NCBI RefSeq assembly: GCF_041381155.1
Contig: NC_091138.1
Location: 38,619,604 to 38,683,603 of the forward strand
Reading direction: 5' to 3'
Origin: Argopecten irradians
Lineage: Eukaryota > Mollusca > Bivalvia > Pectinida > Pectinidae
DNA: 64,000 nucleotides
The notes beneath the pieces are model-generated. The model searched no databases. It saw only the letters and a list, made by a program, of their open reading frames with translations, and was not told where the DNA came from. Position numbers and translations under genes: made by a program. Shown piece by piece: positions 35,752-55,939 of this stretch; within the stretch, counting starts at the first letter, position 1; the number at the start of each line of letters is the position of its first letter.

Positions 35752-38700
35752 AATATCACCATCCGGTCTGGTCGTACGAGAAGGATAGATGGCAGGGTGT
35801 TTTTAACTTAGAAGAACGAAAAGAGACGACAAAAGAACATCGCAGCTACATATTCCTGAGCTTTGATAAAACTGATATAGGGCACATGAATACATTACTC
35901 GATTACTGACATGTATTATTTTTGAATATTTATATACACAATATCAAACTCCTTTATCATGATCTGAAAAATTTTTCTCCTGTTAAAGATCCCTCTTGAT
36001 CAATTGATCTAGAAGGAAAAGGCCACATTTAAGCCCCCACCCCCGGTTTGTGTGATGATGTGTAAGTTATTTACATGTTAACAATCCATCAAAAGTACGA
36101 AAAGAAACATTACTGTCTTGAATTTTGAAAAGCTTGAACACGGGAGCTTGGCGTTCTGTCAATAATAGTTTAGCTTATTGTTTTCTACCTATGACTTCAA
36201 TATCTATTTTCTGTAAATTTTTACAATTTGCTACATTAGCATTTATTTACATTACACTTCAGTGTCTTAACCTATTTCGTGTAACATTTGTGTGACATAC
36301 AAGTATAATTATTAATTAATTACCTTTAGATTAAATTTTCTTATTTCTGCTAAAACTGTGATAACGGTTTCCAACTAAATATCATGTATCTATTGCAATG
36401 TTGTTGTTATAGTTAAATTGTTGTCTGTCTATATATATTTATTACCTGTTATATACTGTGATATTCTTACATATGTTTGTCGCAAGAATAGCACTACAGT
36501 GTTAATGTTATTATGTTCCTCATTTACGAGGACTAAATAAAACTTTCTTGACTTTGAGCATAAAAACGGATAGAAAATTGAAAGCTGACAATGCTTTAAG
36601 GATGTACTCCTCTGAGAAGTCAAAATTTTCTTGTATTAAACTTTTTTTCTCATATAGATTTTTGGAAATAGGAGTTCATACCATAAAAGAAAATAGGAGA
36701 AAAAAACATATGTCCGTGTGCTCTTTTTTAAGCTATTGTCACTCAAAGATACCTAATTGACAAAATATTGGATTTAATGGGAATTTTGCCGTTTTGACCA
36801 TATACACAAAAGATTAAAGCCATAATTTCCGAATGAGGTGTTTGATATGTATGGTTGTTTGTAGAATTTATTTTCTAGTGGTCTTCTTTAAAAATATACC
36901 AGTTTTTATCAATAAAACTTACATTTTTTCTCAGAATAACAACATATGCTACCCCTACCCCATAATTTTGAGCTTCAAAATGCACCATTTTCAGCCATTT
37001 TTGCCAAATTTAGCCCTTTATAGAAAAAGTCCTGGTATTAAACTTTTGTTAATATTTTTCATATCAACAGGGAAAGGGTTGTTCTTTCTAAATCAGGCAG
37101 AAAAATGGGGGGGTCCGTGTGCTTACTTTTTTGCCCCATTTGAATATTTGTTATTTTTCAGTATTTTCGAGTAAAAAAATAATTGTGCTCAAATTACCAT
37201 TAAATGTAAAAATAAAGAGACAAAAGTGTATCATATCACACATTAATGCTAAATATTTTTAATTACCATGAACCCAGGAAAGATTTACAGCAAAAATTAG
37301 CTCGATACAGCTAAAAATACTGGCGCAGTGATGATTTAAGTAAAAACAATTTCAGTAAAAAATGGTAAAACTGTGGCTCTACTCAAAGCGAAAAAAAGAC
37401 ACAATTTCAAAATGGCCGCCAAATGGGCCATTTCTTAAAATCCCCATATAAATTTTTTTCCTAAAACTAGAAATGTAATTTTTTGACAAAATTTGCAACT
37501 GGTAACTTCCTACAGATATTGATAGATTTTATTTGAAAATCTCATAACTTCTTTGATCTATGTCGAAACGAGACTTCAACGGGACTGAAACCGGTGGGGG
37601 CTAAACCATGTAGCCCGCCCCGAGCCCGAGCTTTAAAACCCGAGCCCGAGCTTTGGTTATTTTCGTTTTTCTCCTCCAAAATAGCACGTATTAAAACAAT
37701 TTTTGGCACAAAGAATCTTTGAGGTATTTGTTATCTATACATATAATTCATATTTCATGAAATTATTGTGAATTTCATAAATCGACCTTTATCACTTTTC
37801 AGGGGGCTAAACCATGTAGCCCGCAATGGAGCGTGACATTTTACGATTTTCCGAAATTATTTTAAATCTATGCTTTTTTGTGAAGAATTGTTTTAATCCA
37901 AACAACAAGTAATCATAGCTGGTCATAAAGGTATAAATTTCAACATCAATATCAAATTATTTCATAACGAATTCTGCTTTTTGTAACCTCGTTGACCTGT
38001 CTCGCCGATCTCACTGTTTACCCGAGCCGAGCCCGAGCTAAGGGCAGACAACTCTCCGACCCGAGCTTTTTTAATGACTGTACGTGTAGAATGCGCACGT
38101 TATTATTACAATATTGTATAATGTTATTAATGTAATAGCAGTTTATATGTTATATTAATATTTGAATTTTAATTAAATGACATTAAGTACAAAACTTGAC
38201 TAAATTCAAATGAAAAATAATTAGATAATTAACTTTGTCCGTGTATGAAATAAACATCAGTTATTCATGATATTGTTTATTTGTAATTTCAATATAATGT
38301 TGCGTATTTATTTGGAAGATATTCTACAATTATTAAGGTTTGATATATAGTGAAAGCAATTTTTTTTTTAAATTATGTTAGATGCATTAAATGATGTAAG
38401 GTCTCTGAGAAGTGGAGTGAACCATTTGTAGATTATTTCAATTCTAATATCAATGGAGATGTCATAAATAGACCTTTGTAACTTCTCAGGGGGCTAAAAC
38501 ATGTAGCCCGCAATGGAGCGTGACATTTTACGATTTTCTCAAATTATTTTAAATTTATGCTTTTTTGAGAAGAATTGTTTTAATCCAAACAGCAAGTAAA
38601 CATAGCTTGTCTGATAACTATAAATTTCAACATTAATATCAAATTATTTCATAACGAATTCTGCTTTTTGTAACCTCGTTGACCTGTCTCGCCGATCTCA

Positions 38701-38865
38701 CTGTTTACCCGAGCCGAGCCCGAGCTAAGAGTAGACAACTCTCCGTTCCCGAGCTTTTTTCTAGTACATGTAGAACAGTTTCCGAGCTCTGCGACGGTGA
38801 CGCAGTTCTACAAAGAGTCAATATATTAAAGTGTTTTTTGTTCAACTTCATCTTTGGAAATTTAA

Positions 38866-39181
38866 TTAAAAAATCCATAGATGCGGTCTCATACAATCTA
38901 TGTCGAATTTTAACTCTTCATAACCTTTAAAACGAAACTCTAGTAAATTAGCGATTGCAAAAACCCCACAGTTGACCCCGTTTTTCTGTTGCTGTACATT
39001 AGGTAAAATTGCCTGTAACATTGCCAGAGCATAACCCGTATCCTGCCTGCATACCATTGATATTAGAAAATTGCTTCTTTAAAATGTCCTGAACATAACA
39101 CATTGTATTTCCACAAGGTTTCTCATCCATTGAAATATTATTTTTTTTCCTTAAAACTAATTGTACTTTACCATTATTCAT
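38866..39181 (-). pseudogene. Ulp1-like cysteine protease remnant of the MULE-type element
   Basis: Two overlapping frames, joined by a frameshift near 39050. The second contains QQQKNGVNCGVFAIANLLEF, the Gln...Cys active-site block of C48/Ulp1 domains in transposons, followed by FDIDCMRPHL, like the MR-HL end of these proteins. The upstream His/Asp part is not visible, so it is a broken fragment. Confidence 0.65.
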
Positions 39182-39265
39182 CTGAAAATCAGCAATTTAA
39201 CACTTTTATGTATAGCCTTCAGCTGGTATGTACCTACTCCTATTAATACCCTTTTGATATCATTG

Positions 39266-39514
39266 CTATATAGTAATTTGGAAGATAATAAAATGACAAA
39301 ACTGACTATTTAACGGTATCTCTTTCCAAGTATTTAAAGATTTTATCAAACTATTCGTACCTTCAACTATATTATTTTTTATACCCATGTACTTTCCTAT
39401 ACCTAATTCAGTTAGTACCCACCAACCTGTATATTTCACTATATTTCCCTTGATATTAGAATTGAAATTATCTACAAATGGTTCACTCCACTTCTCAGAG
39501 ACCTTATCTAACAT
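39266..39514 (-). pseudogene. MULE-like transposase C-terminal remnant
   Basis: An 82-residue frame with WSEPFVDNFNSNI, GIKNNIVEGTNSLIKSL and NTWKEIPLNSQF. The NN-x-VEG-NS-x-x-K pattern followed by a WKEIPL segment is like the end of MULE transposases, which often precedes a SWIM finger; no SWIM finger or catalytic D-D-E was seen. Its first ~25 codons overlap the inverted arm, and a copy of that part is in the left arm at ~38400. Confidence 0.45.
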
Positions 39515-40719
39515 AGTTTTAAAAAATCGCTTTCACTACCAAACCTCAATAATTGTAGAATATCTTCCAAATAAATACGCAACATTATATTGAAATTACA
39601 AATAAACAATATCATGAATAACTGATGTTTATTTCATACACGGACAAAGTTAATTATCTAATTATTTTTCATTTGAATTTAGTCAAGTTTTGTACTTAAT
39701 GTCATTTAATTAAAATTCAAATATTAATATAACATATAAACTGCTATTACATTAATTACATTATACAATATTGTAATAATAACGTGTCCATTCTACATGT
39801 ACAGTCATTAAAAAAGCTCGGGTCGGAGAGTTGTCTGCCCTTAGCTCGGGGCTCGGCTCGGGTAAACAGTAGAGATCGGCGAGAGACAGGTCAACGAGGT
39901 TACAAAAAATGCAGAATTCGTTATGAAATCATTTGATATTGATGTTGAAATTTATACCTTTATGACCAGCTATGTTTACTTAGTGTTTGGGTTACGGCAA
40001 TTATTGTCAAAAAGGCATAATATTTTAATAATTTGGAAAAATCTTAAAATGTCACGCTCCATTGCGGGCTACATGGTTTAGCCCCTTGAAAAGTGATAAA
40101 GGTCGATTTATGAAATTCAAATTAATTTGATTAAATATAACTTACATAGAAAGATCAAACATAACACAAAGAAATGTTGTGTCAAAAATCGTTATAATAT
40201 GTGCTGTCGTTGTGTAGAAAAACGAAAATAACCAAAGCTCGGGCTCGGGTTTTAAAGCTCGGGCTCGGGGCGGGCTACATGGTTTAGCCCCCACCACTGA
40301 AACCTCAGAAGAATACAACCTTAATAAAATGACGATCTCGATATTTCTGCTACAATTAAATCTTCATGGTGAAGTGTGCCTTGCTAAAGGTAATGAATTT
40401 CCTCAAAGTTAAAAGATTCGCTATTCTGGTAAACAGTATAGATCGAAAAAAGAAATTAGGCATTACGTTAATCTTACCGGAAACAGCTTCGGGCACGTGT
40501 TCAAAGAATGGTGTAGGTGGCGCAATACTCGCAGTGAGTGAAGAGAAAAACCGGAAATATATACCAATAAAATAGTCCATAATTTGTCTAAATATTATCA
40601 CCAAAGAAGTGCAAAAAAACTTGTCGTTTCTTCAATATTTCTCGAATGAATAAATGTATATTCTAAAATATAATTAAAAATGTTATAATCAACTAAGCTT
40701 ATATTAAATATTCAGACAG

Positions 40720-40736
40720 TGACGTAATTGCGCATG
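40720..40736. promoter_or_regulatory. DDX5: CRE-like plus NRF1-half-site-like elements, copy B' (DDX5 promoter)
   Basis: TGACGTAA followed by TTGCGCATG, 130 bases before the DDX5 ATG. Identical to the copy at 35735-35751. Confidence 0.5.
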
Positions 40737-40865
40737 AATATCACCATCCGGTCTGGTCGTACGAGAAGCAGGGTGTTTTTAACTTAGAAGAACGAAAAGA
40801 GACGACAAAAGAACATCGCAGCTACATATTCCTGAGCTTTTATTGAATCACAAACAAAATTCAAA

Positions 40866-50076
<9,211 letters not shown>

Positions 50077-51690
50077 TGATATATAGTTTTTAGAGTTCAC
50101 AAAATTTCGGTGCAAGTGGAATTTTATTTATTATTGAACTTTACTTTTAGTTCCACTATTTGTCGACGTCGTATTCCATGGTGATGTCAGTTGGTTGATG
50201 TTGTCTGTATGAATGGTTGTGAGTGTGTGAGATTTGGTAAGTGTGTGGAGCGAGTGTAAAGGAATGGGATAGTTGAGCAAGAGGACATATCATCTGTCAA
50301 CATTTTTGTGGTTACCGGGCCTTTCATGGCTGAAGGAATTCCTGAACAAAGGTAGATAGACATTTTTACTGTGATGCATTCTCTTTTGTTGTCCAATGTT
50401 GTCATTAATTGGGCAGGAAAGCATCAGGGAACAATGTTATTTTTTGCAAATAAGGTACTGTCTCTTTAGGAAATATTGAAAAGAAATCCAAAATATGGGG
50501 ACGAGGAAGTTGATATTTGGAGTTTTACAAGATTAATGCACAATTTATTTCAGGGAACAATTTTTTAAACATCTTTGATAATGTTGCACTATCTCGTTCA
50601 TCATTTGAGAGCAGAAGGGTAGGGCATCATTTTTTGGGAGCTATCATGATCATTTTAAAGTCATTCAAAAATATTTTACACATTCTGTTCTCATCAGGTA
50701 TGAGTAAATGTTTAATACTTGATATTTTTTGGAAATTAAAAATGTCAATAATATTTTGTCTTTGTTATTGTTACTAGCCAGTTGCTTGAGAGCTTAAGCT
50801 GTGGTACAATGTCTGTCGAATATTATTACCAGTTCATGCTTGAAGTTATATGTGCCATAATTTTCGTGTACAAATCAAGAAGAGCTAACGTCAACAGTGC
50901 AGTAAAAACGGTATACACTGTCAAACATAGAAGCCATGCCATCTTCCATTTCATATAACATATTTACAGTGATGTTACCGGGTAGTAACTGAAAATTTTA
51001 TTCAATAGATATGTTTCCAAATTTAATGTTGTTGCAAATGCTTATCCATGTCTTTGAATGAATTTCATAGCTTAATTAATTACAACAAAGATTTTCAAAA
51101 GCATGTCAAATTTTCATCAAATTATGGCACATATAACTTTTAACATGTCTCTGACAATTAAAAGCTTGCTGTTAAACTTGGAGTCGTTATTGTCCAGTGG
51201 GAGAAAGTTTTGATAGTTGTATAATTGCTAACTGGAAAATGAAATTCACTGCTATAGATTCATTGATGATCCAATGTGTATGCAGGATCTTTTACAAATT
51301 TTGAGAGTAAAGATATACTTTGACTGGAACCTTGTTATATTATTGTCCTTGAGACATGGGAAATTTACTCTTATAAGTTTTCAATATACATGTAGCAAGA
51401 AGAAATTGTATATTTGTGAATAGGGATTTAAATTAAACAGTATTTCATTAACCAATTTCGTATAAGGTGGGTTAGACTAGAAAACTTCATTTATGGACAT
51501 CCAATACAGTTGATGAGAATAAGTATGGCCAAATACTAGTCACAGGGACTTGTAAGTAGGTTGTGAGAAAGTCTGTGTATACAATGTAAAAGGACCAGGG
51601 AACCAACGGCTCGCTTGGAAGAGGTAGACTTGTCTCTACAAAAGTAATCCATATTCCATTGACCATAAATAAATATATACATAATTAATA
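50077..51690 (+). other. DDX5: Probable DDX5 3' UTR
   Basis: No coding exon follows the stop at 50074-50076. The first AATAAA seen is at 51668-51673, which would give a ~1.6-kb 3' UTR. Composition is AT-rich and free of the repeats that fill the next kilobases. Confidence 0.45.
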
Positions 51691-52136
51691 CCAATATATT
51701 CTTAAATTACTAGTCCCTTGCCCATGACGGTGCAATGTATAGATGGACTTCAGCATGGTAGAGAATTGTTGATTTTCATTAAAGTGTTGCAAATGCATAA
51801 AAAAAACATGACCAAAATTCTCATTCTATTTCTGTAACATCTGTTCTGTTGAAAGTAAAAACCTGGCTCTGATATTCTGTCCAAATGATAATGAAGTCAT
51901 TTCTAGGTCATTTTGAATTGTATAAGTGATAATTCTGAAAACGTTTCATAAAATGAGTATCATTCTTACTTGATGGTAACAATCCTTGGTTTACATACAA
52001 CAGGTTGTGATCTCTCAGGACTGAGTTTCACAGGTGTTGGTAGAATGGTACAAATGCTATGTAAACTACTCCAATTCTAATACCCAGTACAAATGTATAT
52101 TGCTCACATTCACTTGTAAGCATTCCAAAAAGAATA

Positions 52137-52415
52137 ACCAGAGGGATCTTGGGGCCCACCAAAGAATGATCTACGTCGGACAATGGAAAGAGGGATCAAA
52201 CTTTATGCAAACTGCTTTTCAAACTTTTACTACATATTACTTCATATGAAATTTGAGAAAGATCATTTCAGTACTTTCTTGAATACCGAATATAACAGTA
52301 ACAAACTTAATTATCAAAATCCAAGCTGGCTGGCTGTCTGGCAGTAAGCATAACTAAGGACTTAGAGGAACCAGCACATGAAATTTGAGACAGATCCCTT
52401 CAGTACTTTCTAAGA
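52137..52415 (+). mobile_element. Pearl-like family 2 element, left part
   Basis: AGAGGGATCTTGGGGCCCAC at the start, then GAAATTTGAGAAAGATCATT and CAGTACTTTCT segments as in 31824-32660. It is interrupted by the element at 52416 and resumes at 55709. Confidence 0.7.
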
Positions 52416-54437
52416 CAAGAGGCCCAGAGGGCCTGTATCGCTCACCTGGTTTGTAATGCCAAGTAATGTTCTGAATACAGGTTCATTGTTTCTTTTCTGA
52501 AGGAATCTTAATATTAACCTCTAAATCCCCTATTGGGCCCCACCCCTCCCGCCCCCAGGAGGTCAGAGCCAAAATTTATACAAGTTCTGTTCCCCTTCCC
52601 CCAAGGATGTTTATGGCCAAATTTGGTCACAATCCAAGCAAAACTCTAGGACAAGAAATGATTTATAGGATTTACCTCTATTTCCCCTAATGGGCCCCAC
52701 CCGTCCTGTCCTCGGGGGGGCCAGAGTCAAAATTTACACAAGTTCTGTTCCCCTTCCCCCAAGGATGTTTGTGGCCAAATTTGGTTACAATTCATGTAGA
52801 ACTCTATGACTAGTAGCGATTTAAAGGATTTACCTCTATTTCCCCTATTGGGCCCCGCCCCTCCTGCCCCCGGGGGACCAGAGCCAAAATTTAAACAAGT
52901 TCTGTTCCCCTTCCCCAAAGGATGCTTGTGGCCAAATTTGGTTACATTCCATTCAGAACTCTATGACTAGTAGCGATTTAAAGGATTTACCTCTATTACC
53001 CCTATTGGGCCCCGCCCCTCCTGCCCCCGGGGGACTAGAGCCAAAATTTATACAAGTTCTCTTCCCCTTCCCCAAAGGATGTTGATGGCCAAATTTGGTT
53101 ACATTCCATTCAGAACTCTATGACAAGTAGCGATTTAAAGGATTTACCTCTATTTCCCCTATTGGGCCCCACCCCTCCTGCCCCTGGGGGATCAGAGCCA
53201 AATTTATACAAGTTCTGTTCCCCTTCCCCCAAGGATGTTTGTGGCCAAATTTGATTACAATTCATGTAGAGCTCTAGGACAAGTAGAGATTTAAAGGATT
53301 TACCTCTATTTCCCCTATTGGGCCCCGCCCCTTCTGCCCCCGGGGGGTCAGAGCCAAAATTTATACAAGGTCTGTTCCCCCTCCCCCAAGGATGTTTGTG
53401 GCCAAATTTGGTTACATTCCATTCAGAACTCTATGACTAGTAGCGATTTAAAGGATTTACCTCTATTACCCCTATTGGGCCCCGCCCCTCCTGCCCCGGG
53501 GGACCAGAGCCAAAATTTATACAAGTTCTGTTCCCCTTCCCCCAAGGATGTTTGTGGCTAATTTTGGTTACAATCCATGCAGAACTCTAGGACGAGTAGC
53601 GATTTAAAGGATTTACCTCTATTTCCCCTATTGGGCCCCGCCCCTCCTGCCCCTGGGGGACCAGAGCCAAAATTTATACAAGTTCTGTTTCCCCTCCCCC
53701 AAGGATGTTTGTGGTCAAATTTGGTTACAATTCATGTAGAACTCTATGACTAGTAGCGATTTAAAGGATTTACCTCTATTTCCCCTATTTGGGCCCCGCC
53801 CCTCCTGCCCCCGGGGGACCAGGGCCAAAATTTTATACAAGTTCTGTTTCCCCTCCCCCAAGGATGTTTGTGGTCAAATTTGGTTACAATCCATGCAGAA
53901 CTCTAGGACAAGTAGCGATTTATAGGATTTACCTCTATTACCCATATTGGGCCCCGCCCCTTCTGCCCCCGGGGGGTCAGAGCCAAAATTTATACAAGGT
54001 CTGTTCCCCCTCCCCCAAGGATGTTTTGTGGCCAAATTTGGTTATATTCCATTCAGAACTCTATGACTAGTAGCGATTTAAAGGATTTACCTCTATTACC
54101 CCTATTGGGCCCCGCCCCCTCCTGCCCCCGGGGGACCAGGGCCAAAATTTATACAAGTTCTGTTCCCCTTCCCCCAAGGATGTTTGTAGCTAATTTTGGT
54201 TACAATCCATGCAGAACTCTAGGACGAGTAGCGATTTAAAGGATTTACCTCTATTTCCCCTATTGGGCCCCGCCCCTCCTGCCCCTGGGGGACCAGAGCC
54301 AAAATTTATACAAGTTCTGTTCCCCCTCCCCCAAGGATGTTTGTGGCCAAATTTGGTTACAATCCATGCAGAACTCTATGACTAGTAGCGATTTAAAGGA
54401 AATGTTGACGGACGGACCAGGGGCCAGGTGAGCTAAA
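52416..54437 (+). mobile_element. Pearl-like (Helitron-type) element, forward copy, ~12 core repeats
   Basis: It begins CAAGAGGCCCAGAGGGCCTG followed by TATCGCTCACCTGG. About 12 tandem ~157-bp cores follow (GATTTACCTCTATTTCCCCT, ATTGGGCCCCGCCCCTCCTG, AAGTTCTGTTCCCCTTCCCC, CAAGGATGTTTGTGGCCAAA). It ends GTTGACGGACGGACC ... GGCCAGGTGAGCTAAAA. ~160-bp cores, an (ACGG) microsatellite and hairpin ends match the pearl/CvA design known from bivalves. The open frames across the cores are repeat artefacts. Confidence 0.75.
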
Positions 54438-54588
54438 AAGTACTTAAGGGGTCATTCTCAAATTTCATATGTAGGTTCACGTAGGGCCCTAGTTGTGCAT
54501 TTTGTGTTTTGGGACTGATCACTTAACAAGATGGCCACCAGGCAGCTATCTTGGATTTTGATAGTTAAAGTTTGTTGCCGGTTTTTTA
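54438..54588 (-). mobile_element. Reversed core unit of the family 2 element between the two inverted copies
   Basis: The sequence is the reverse complement of the family 2 core (GGGACTGATC, AAGATGGCCACC, TTGGATTTTGATAGTTAAAG). It forms the spacer of the inverted pair. Confidence 0.75.
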
Positions 54589-55708
54589 GCTCACCTGGCC
54601 CGAAGGGCCGGTGAGCTTATGTCATGGCGCGGCGTCCGTCGTCCGTCCGTCCGTCTGTCCGTCAACATTTCCTTTAAACCGCTACTAGTCATAGAGTTCT
54701 GCATGGATTGTAACCAAATTTGGCCACAAACATCCTTGGGGGAGGGGGAACAGAACTTGTATAAATTTTGGCTCTGACCCCCCAGGGGCAGGAGGGGCGG
54801 GGCCCAATAGGGGAAATAGAGGTAAATCCTTTAAATCGCTACTAGTCATAGAGTTCTGCATGGATTGTAACCAAAATTAGCCACAAACATCCTTGGGGGA
54901 GGGGGAACAGAACTTGTATAAATTTCGGCTCTGACCCCCCAGGGGCAGGAGGGGCGGGGCCCAATAGGGGAAATAGAGGTAAATCCTTTAAATCGCTACT
55001 AGTCATAGAGTTCTGCATGGATTGTAACCAAAATTAGCCACAAACATCCTTGGGGGAGGGGGAACAGAACTTGTATAAATTTTGGCTCTGACCCCCCAGG
55101 GGCAGGAGGGGCGGGGCCCAATAGGGGAAATAGAGGTAAATCCTTTAAATCGCTACTAGTCATAGAGTTCTGCATGGATTGTAACCAAAATTAGCCACAA
55201 ACATCCTTGGGGGAGGGGGAACAGAACTTGTATAAATTTCGGCTCTGACCCCCCAGGGGCAGGAGGGGCGGGGCCCAATAGGGGAAATAGAGGTAAATCC
55301 TTTAAATCGCTACTAGTCATAGAGTTCTACATGGATTGTAACCAAATTTGGCCACAAACATCCTTGGGGGAAGGGGAACAGAACTTGTATAAATTTTGGC
55401 TCTGACCCCCCAGGGGCAGGAGGGGCGGGGCCCAATAGGGGAAATAGAGGTAAATCCTTTAAATCGCTACTTGTCATAGAGTTCTGCCTGGAATGTAACC
55501 AAATTCGGCCACAAACATCCTTGGGGGAAGGGGAACAGAACTTGTGTAAATTTTGGCTCTGGCCCCTGGGGCCAGGAGGGGTGGGGCCCAATAGGGGATT
55601 TAGAGGTTAATATTAAAATTCCTTCAGAAAAGAAACAATGAACCTGTATTCAGAACATTACTTGGCATTACAAACCAGGTGAGCGATACAGGCCCTCTGG
55701 GCCTCTTG
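54589..55708 (-). mobile_element. Pearl-like element, inverted copy, ~6 core repeats
   Basis: It reads as the reverse complement of the forward copy: TTTTTAGCTCACCTGGCCC, (CCGT)n around 54625-54665, then cores, then GGTGAGCGATACAGGCCCTC and TGGGCCTCTTG at 55708. Cores here are more uniform than in the forward copy. Confidence 0.75.
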
Positions 55709-55939
55709 TTGAGAAATAGCAATAACAAACTTTAACTATCAAAATCCAAGATGGCTGCCTGGCGGCCATCTTGTTGATCGATTGGTCCCAAAACGCAATA
55801 AGCACAACTAGGACCAAGGGGAACCTACATATGAAATATGATCCATTCAGTACTTTCTGAGAAATAGCCATAACAAGAATTGTTAACGGACCACGGACAA
55901 AAAGTGATTTGAATAGCCCACCATCAGATGGGCTAAAAA
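55709..55939 (+). mobile_element. Pearl-like family 2 element, right part
   Basis: The core sequence resumes (GAGAAATAGCAATAACAAAC, CCAAGATGGCTGCC). It ends in TTAACGGACCACGGAC and the hairpin AGCCCACCATCAGATGGGCT followed by AAAAA. Confidence 0.7.

Larger units (their letters stand above)
34590..35864. repeat. First copy of a ~1.28-kb promoter-region tandem duplication
   Basis: 34590-35340 (A) recurs at 35865-36599 (A'), and 35341-35864 (B) recurs at 40321-40840 (B'), with roughly 96-98% identity judged by eye. Copy B ends ...TATTCCTGAGCTTT and is followed by the start of A', whereas B' runs on into the DDX5 start codon. Confidence 0.93.
37593..40295. mobile_element. Mutator-like (MULE-type) element with ~0.86-kb inverted ends and 9-bp TSD
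   Basis: ACTGAAACC flanks the element at 37584-37592 and 40296-40304. The ends GGTGGGGGCTAAACCATGTA / TACATGGTTTAGCCCCCACC are perfect inverted repeats, and the arms (37593-~38460 and ~39440-40295) stay similar throughout, including CGAGCCCGAGCTTTAAAACC. A partial third copy of the arm lies in direct orientation at ~38461-38790. The interior carries remnants of an Ulp1-like protease and a transposase on the minus strand. A 9-bp duplication plus long inverted ends plus an Ulp1 domain is the pattern of MULEs. Confidence 0.8.
36600..40320. mobile_element. TTAA-flanked DNA element split by a nested insertion
   Basis: TTAA lies at 36596-36599 and 40321-40324. The ends GGATGTACTCCTCTGAG and CTCAGAAGAATACAACC are inverted with a few mismatches. 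The uninterrupted paralogue at 35336-35345 reads TTGATAAAATG, showing the empty site. Without the nested insert the element is ~1.0 kb and non-coding. TTAA targets are used by piggyBac and Kolobok-type elements; the GG termini argue against piggyBac (which starts CC). Confidence 0.8.

Noticed and set aside
36833..37174. 113-codon hydrophobic frame inside the TTAA element
   Set aside because: Composed of Phe/Ile/Tyr from AT-rich DNA, with no transposase-like motif or other sign of coding.
52727..55591. Frames reading GPAPPAPGGPGPKFYTSS-type proline-rich repeats on both strands
   Set aside because: They follow the 157-bp core repeats of the pearl-like elements, and each is broken at the next unit with a length change.
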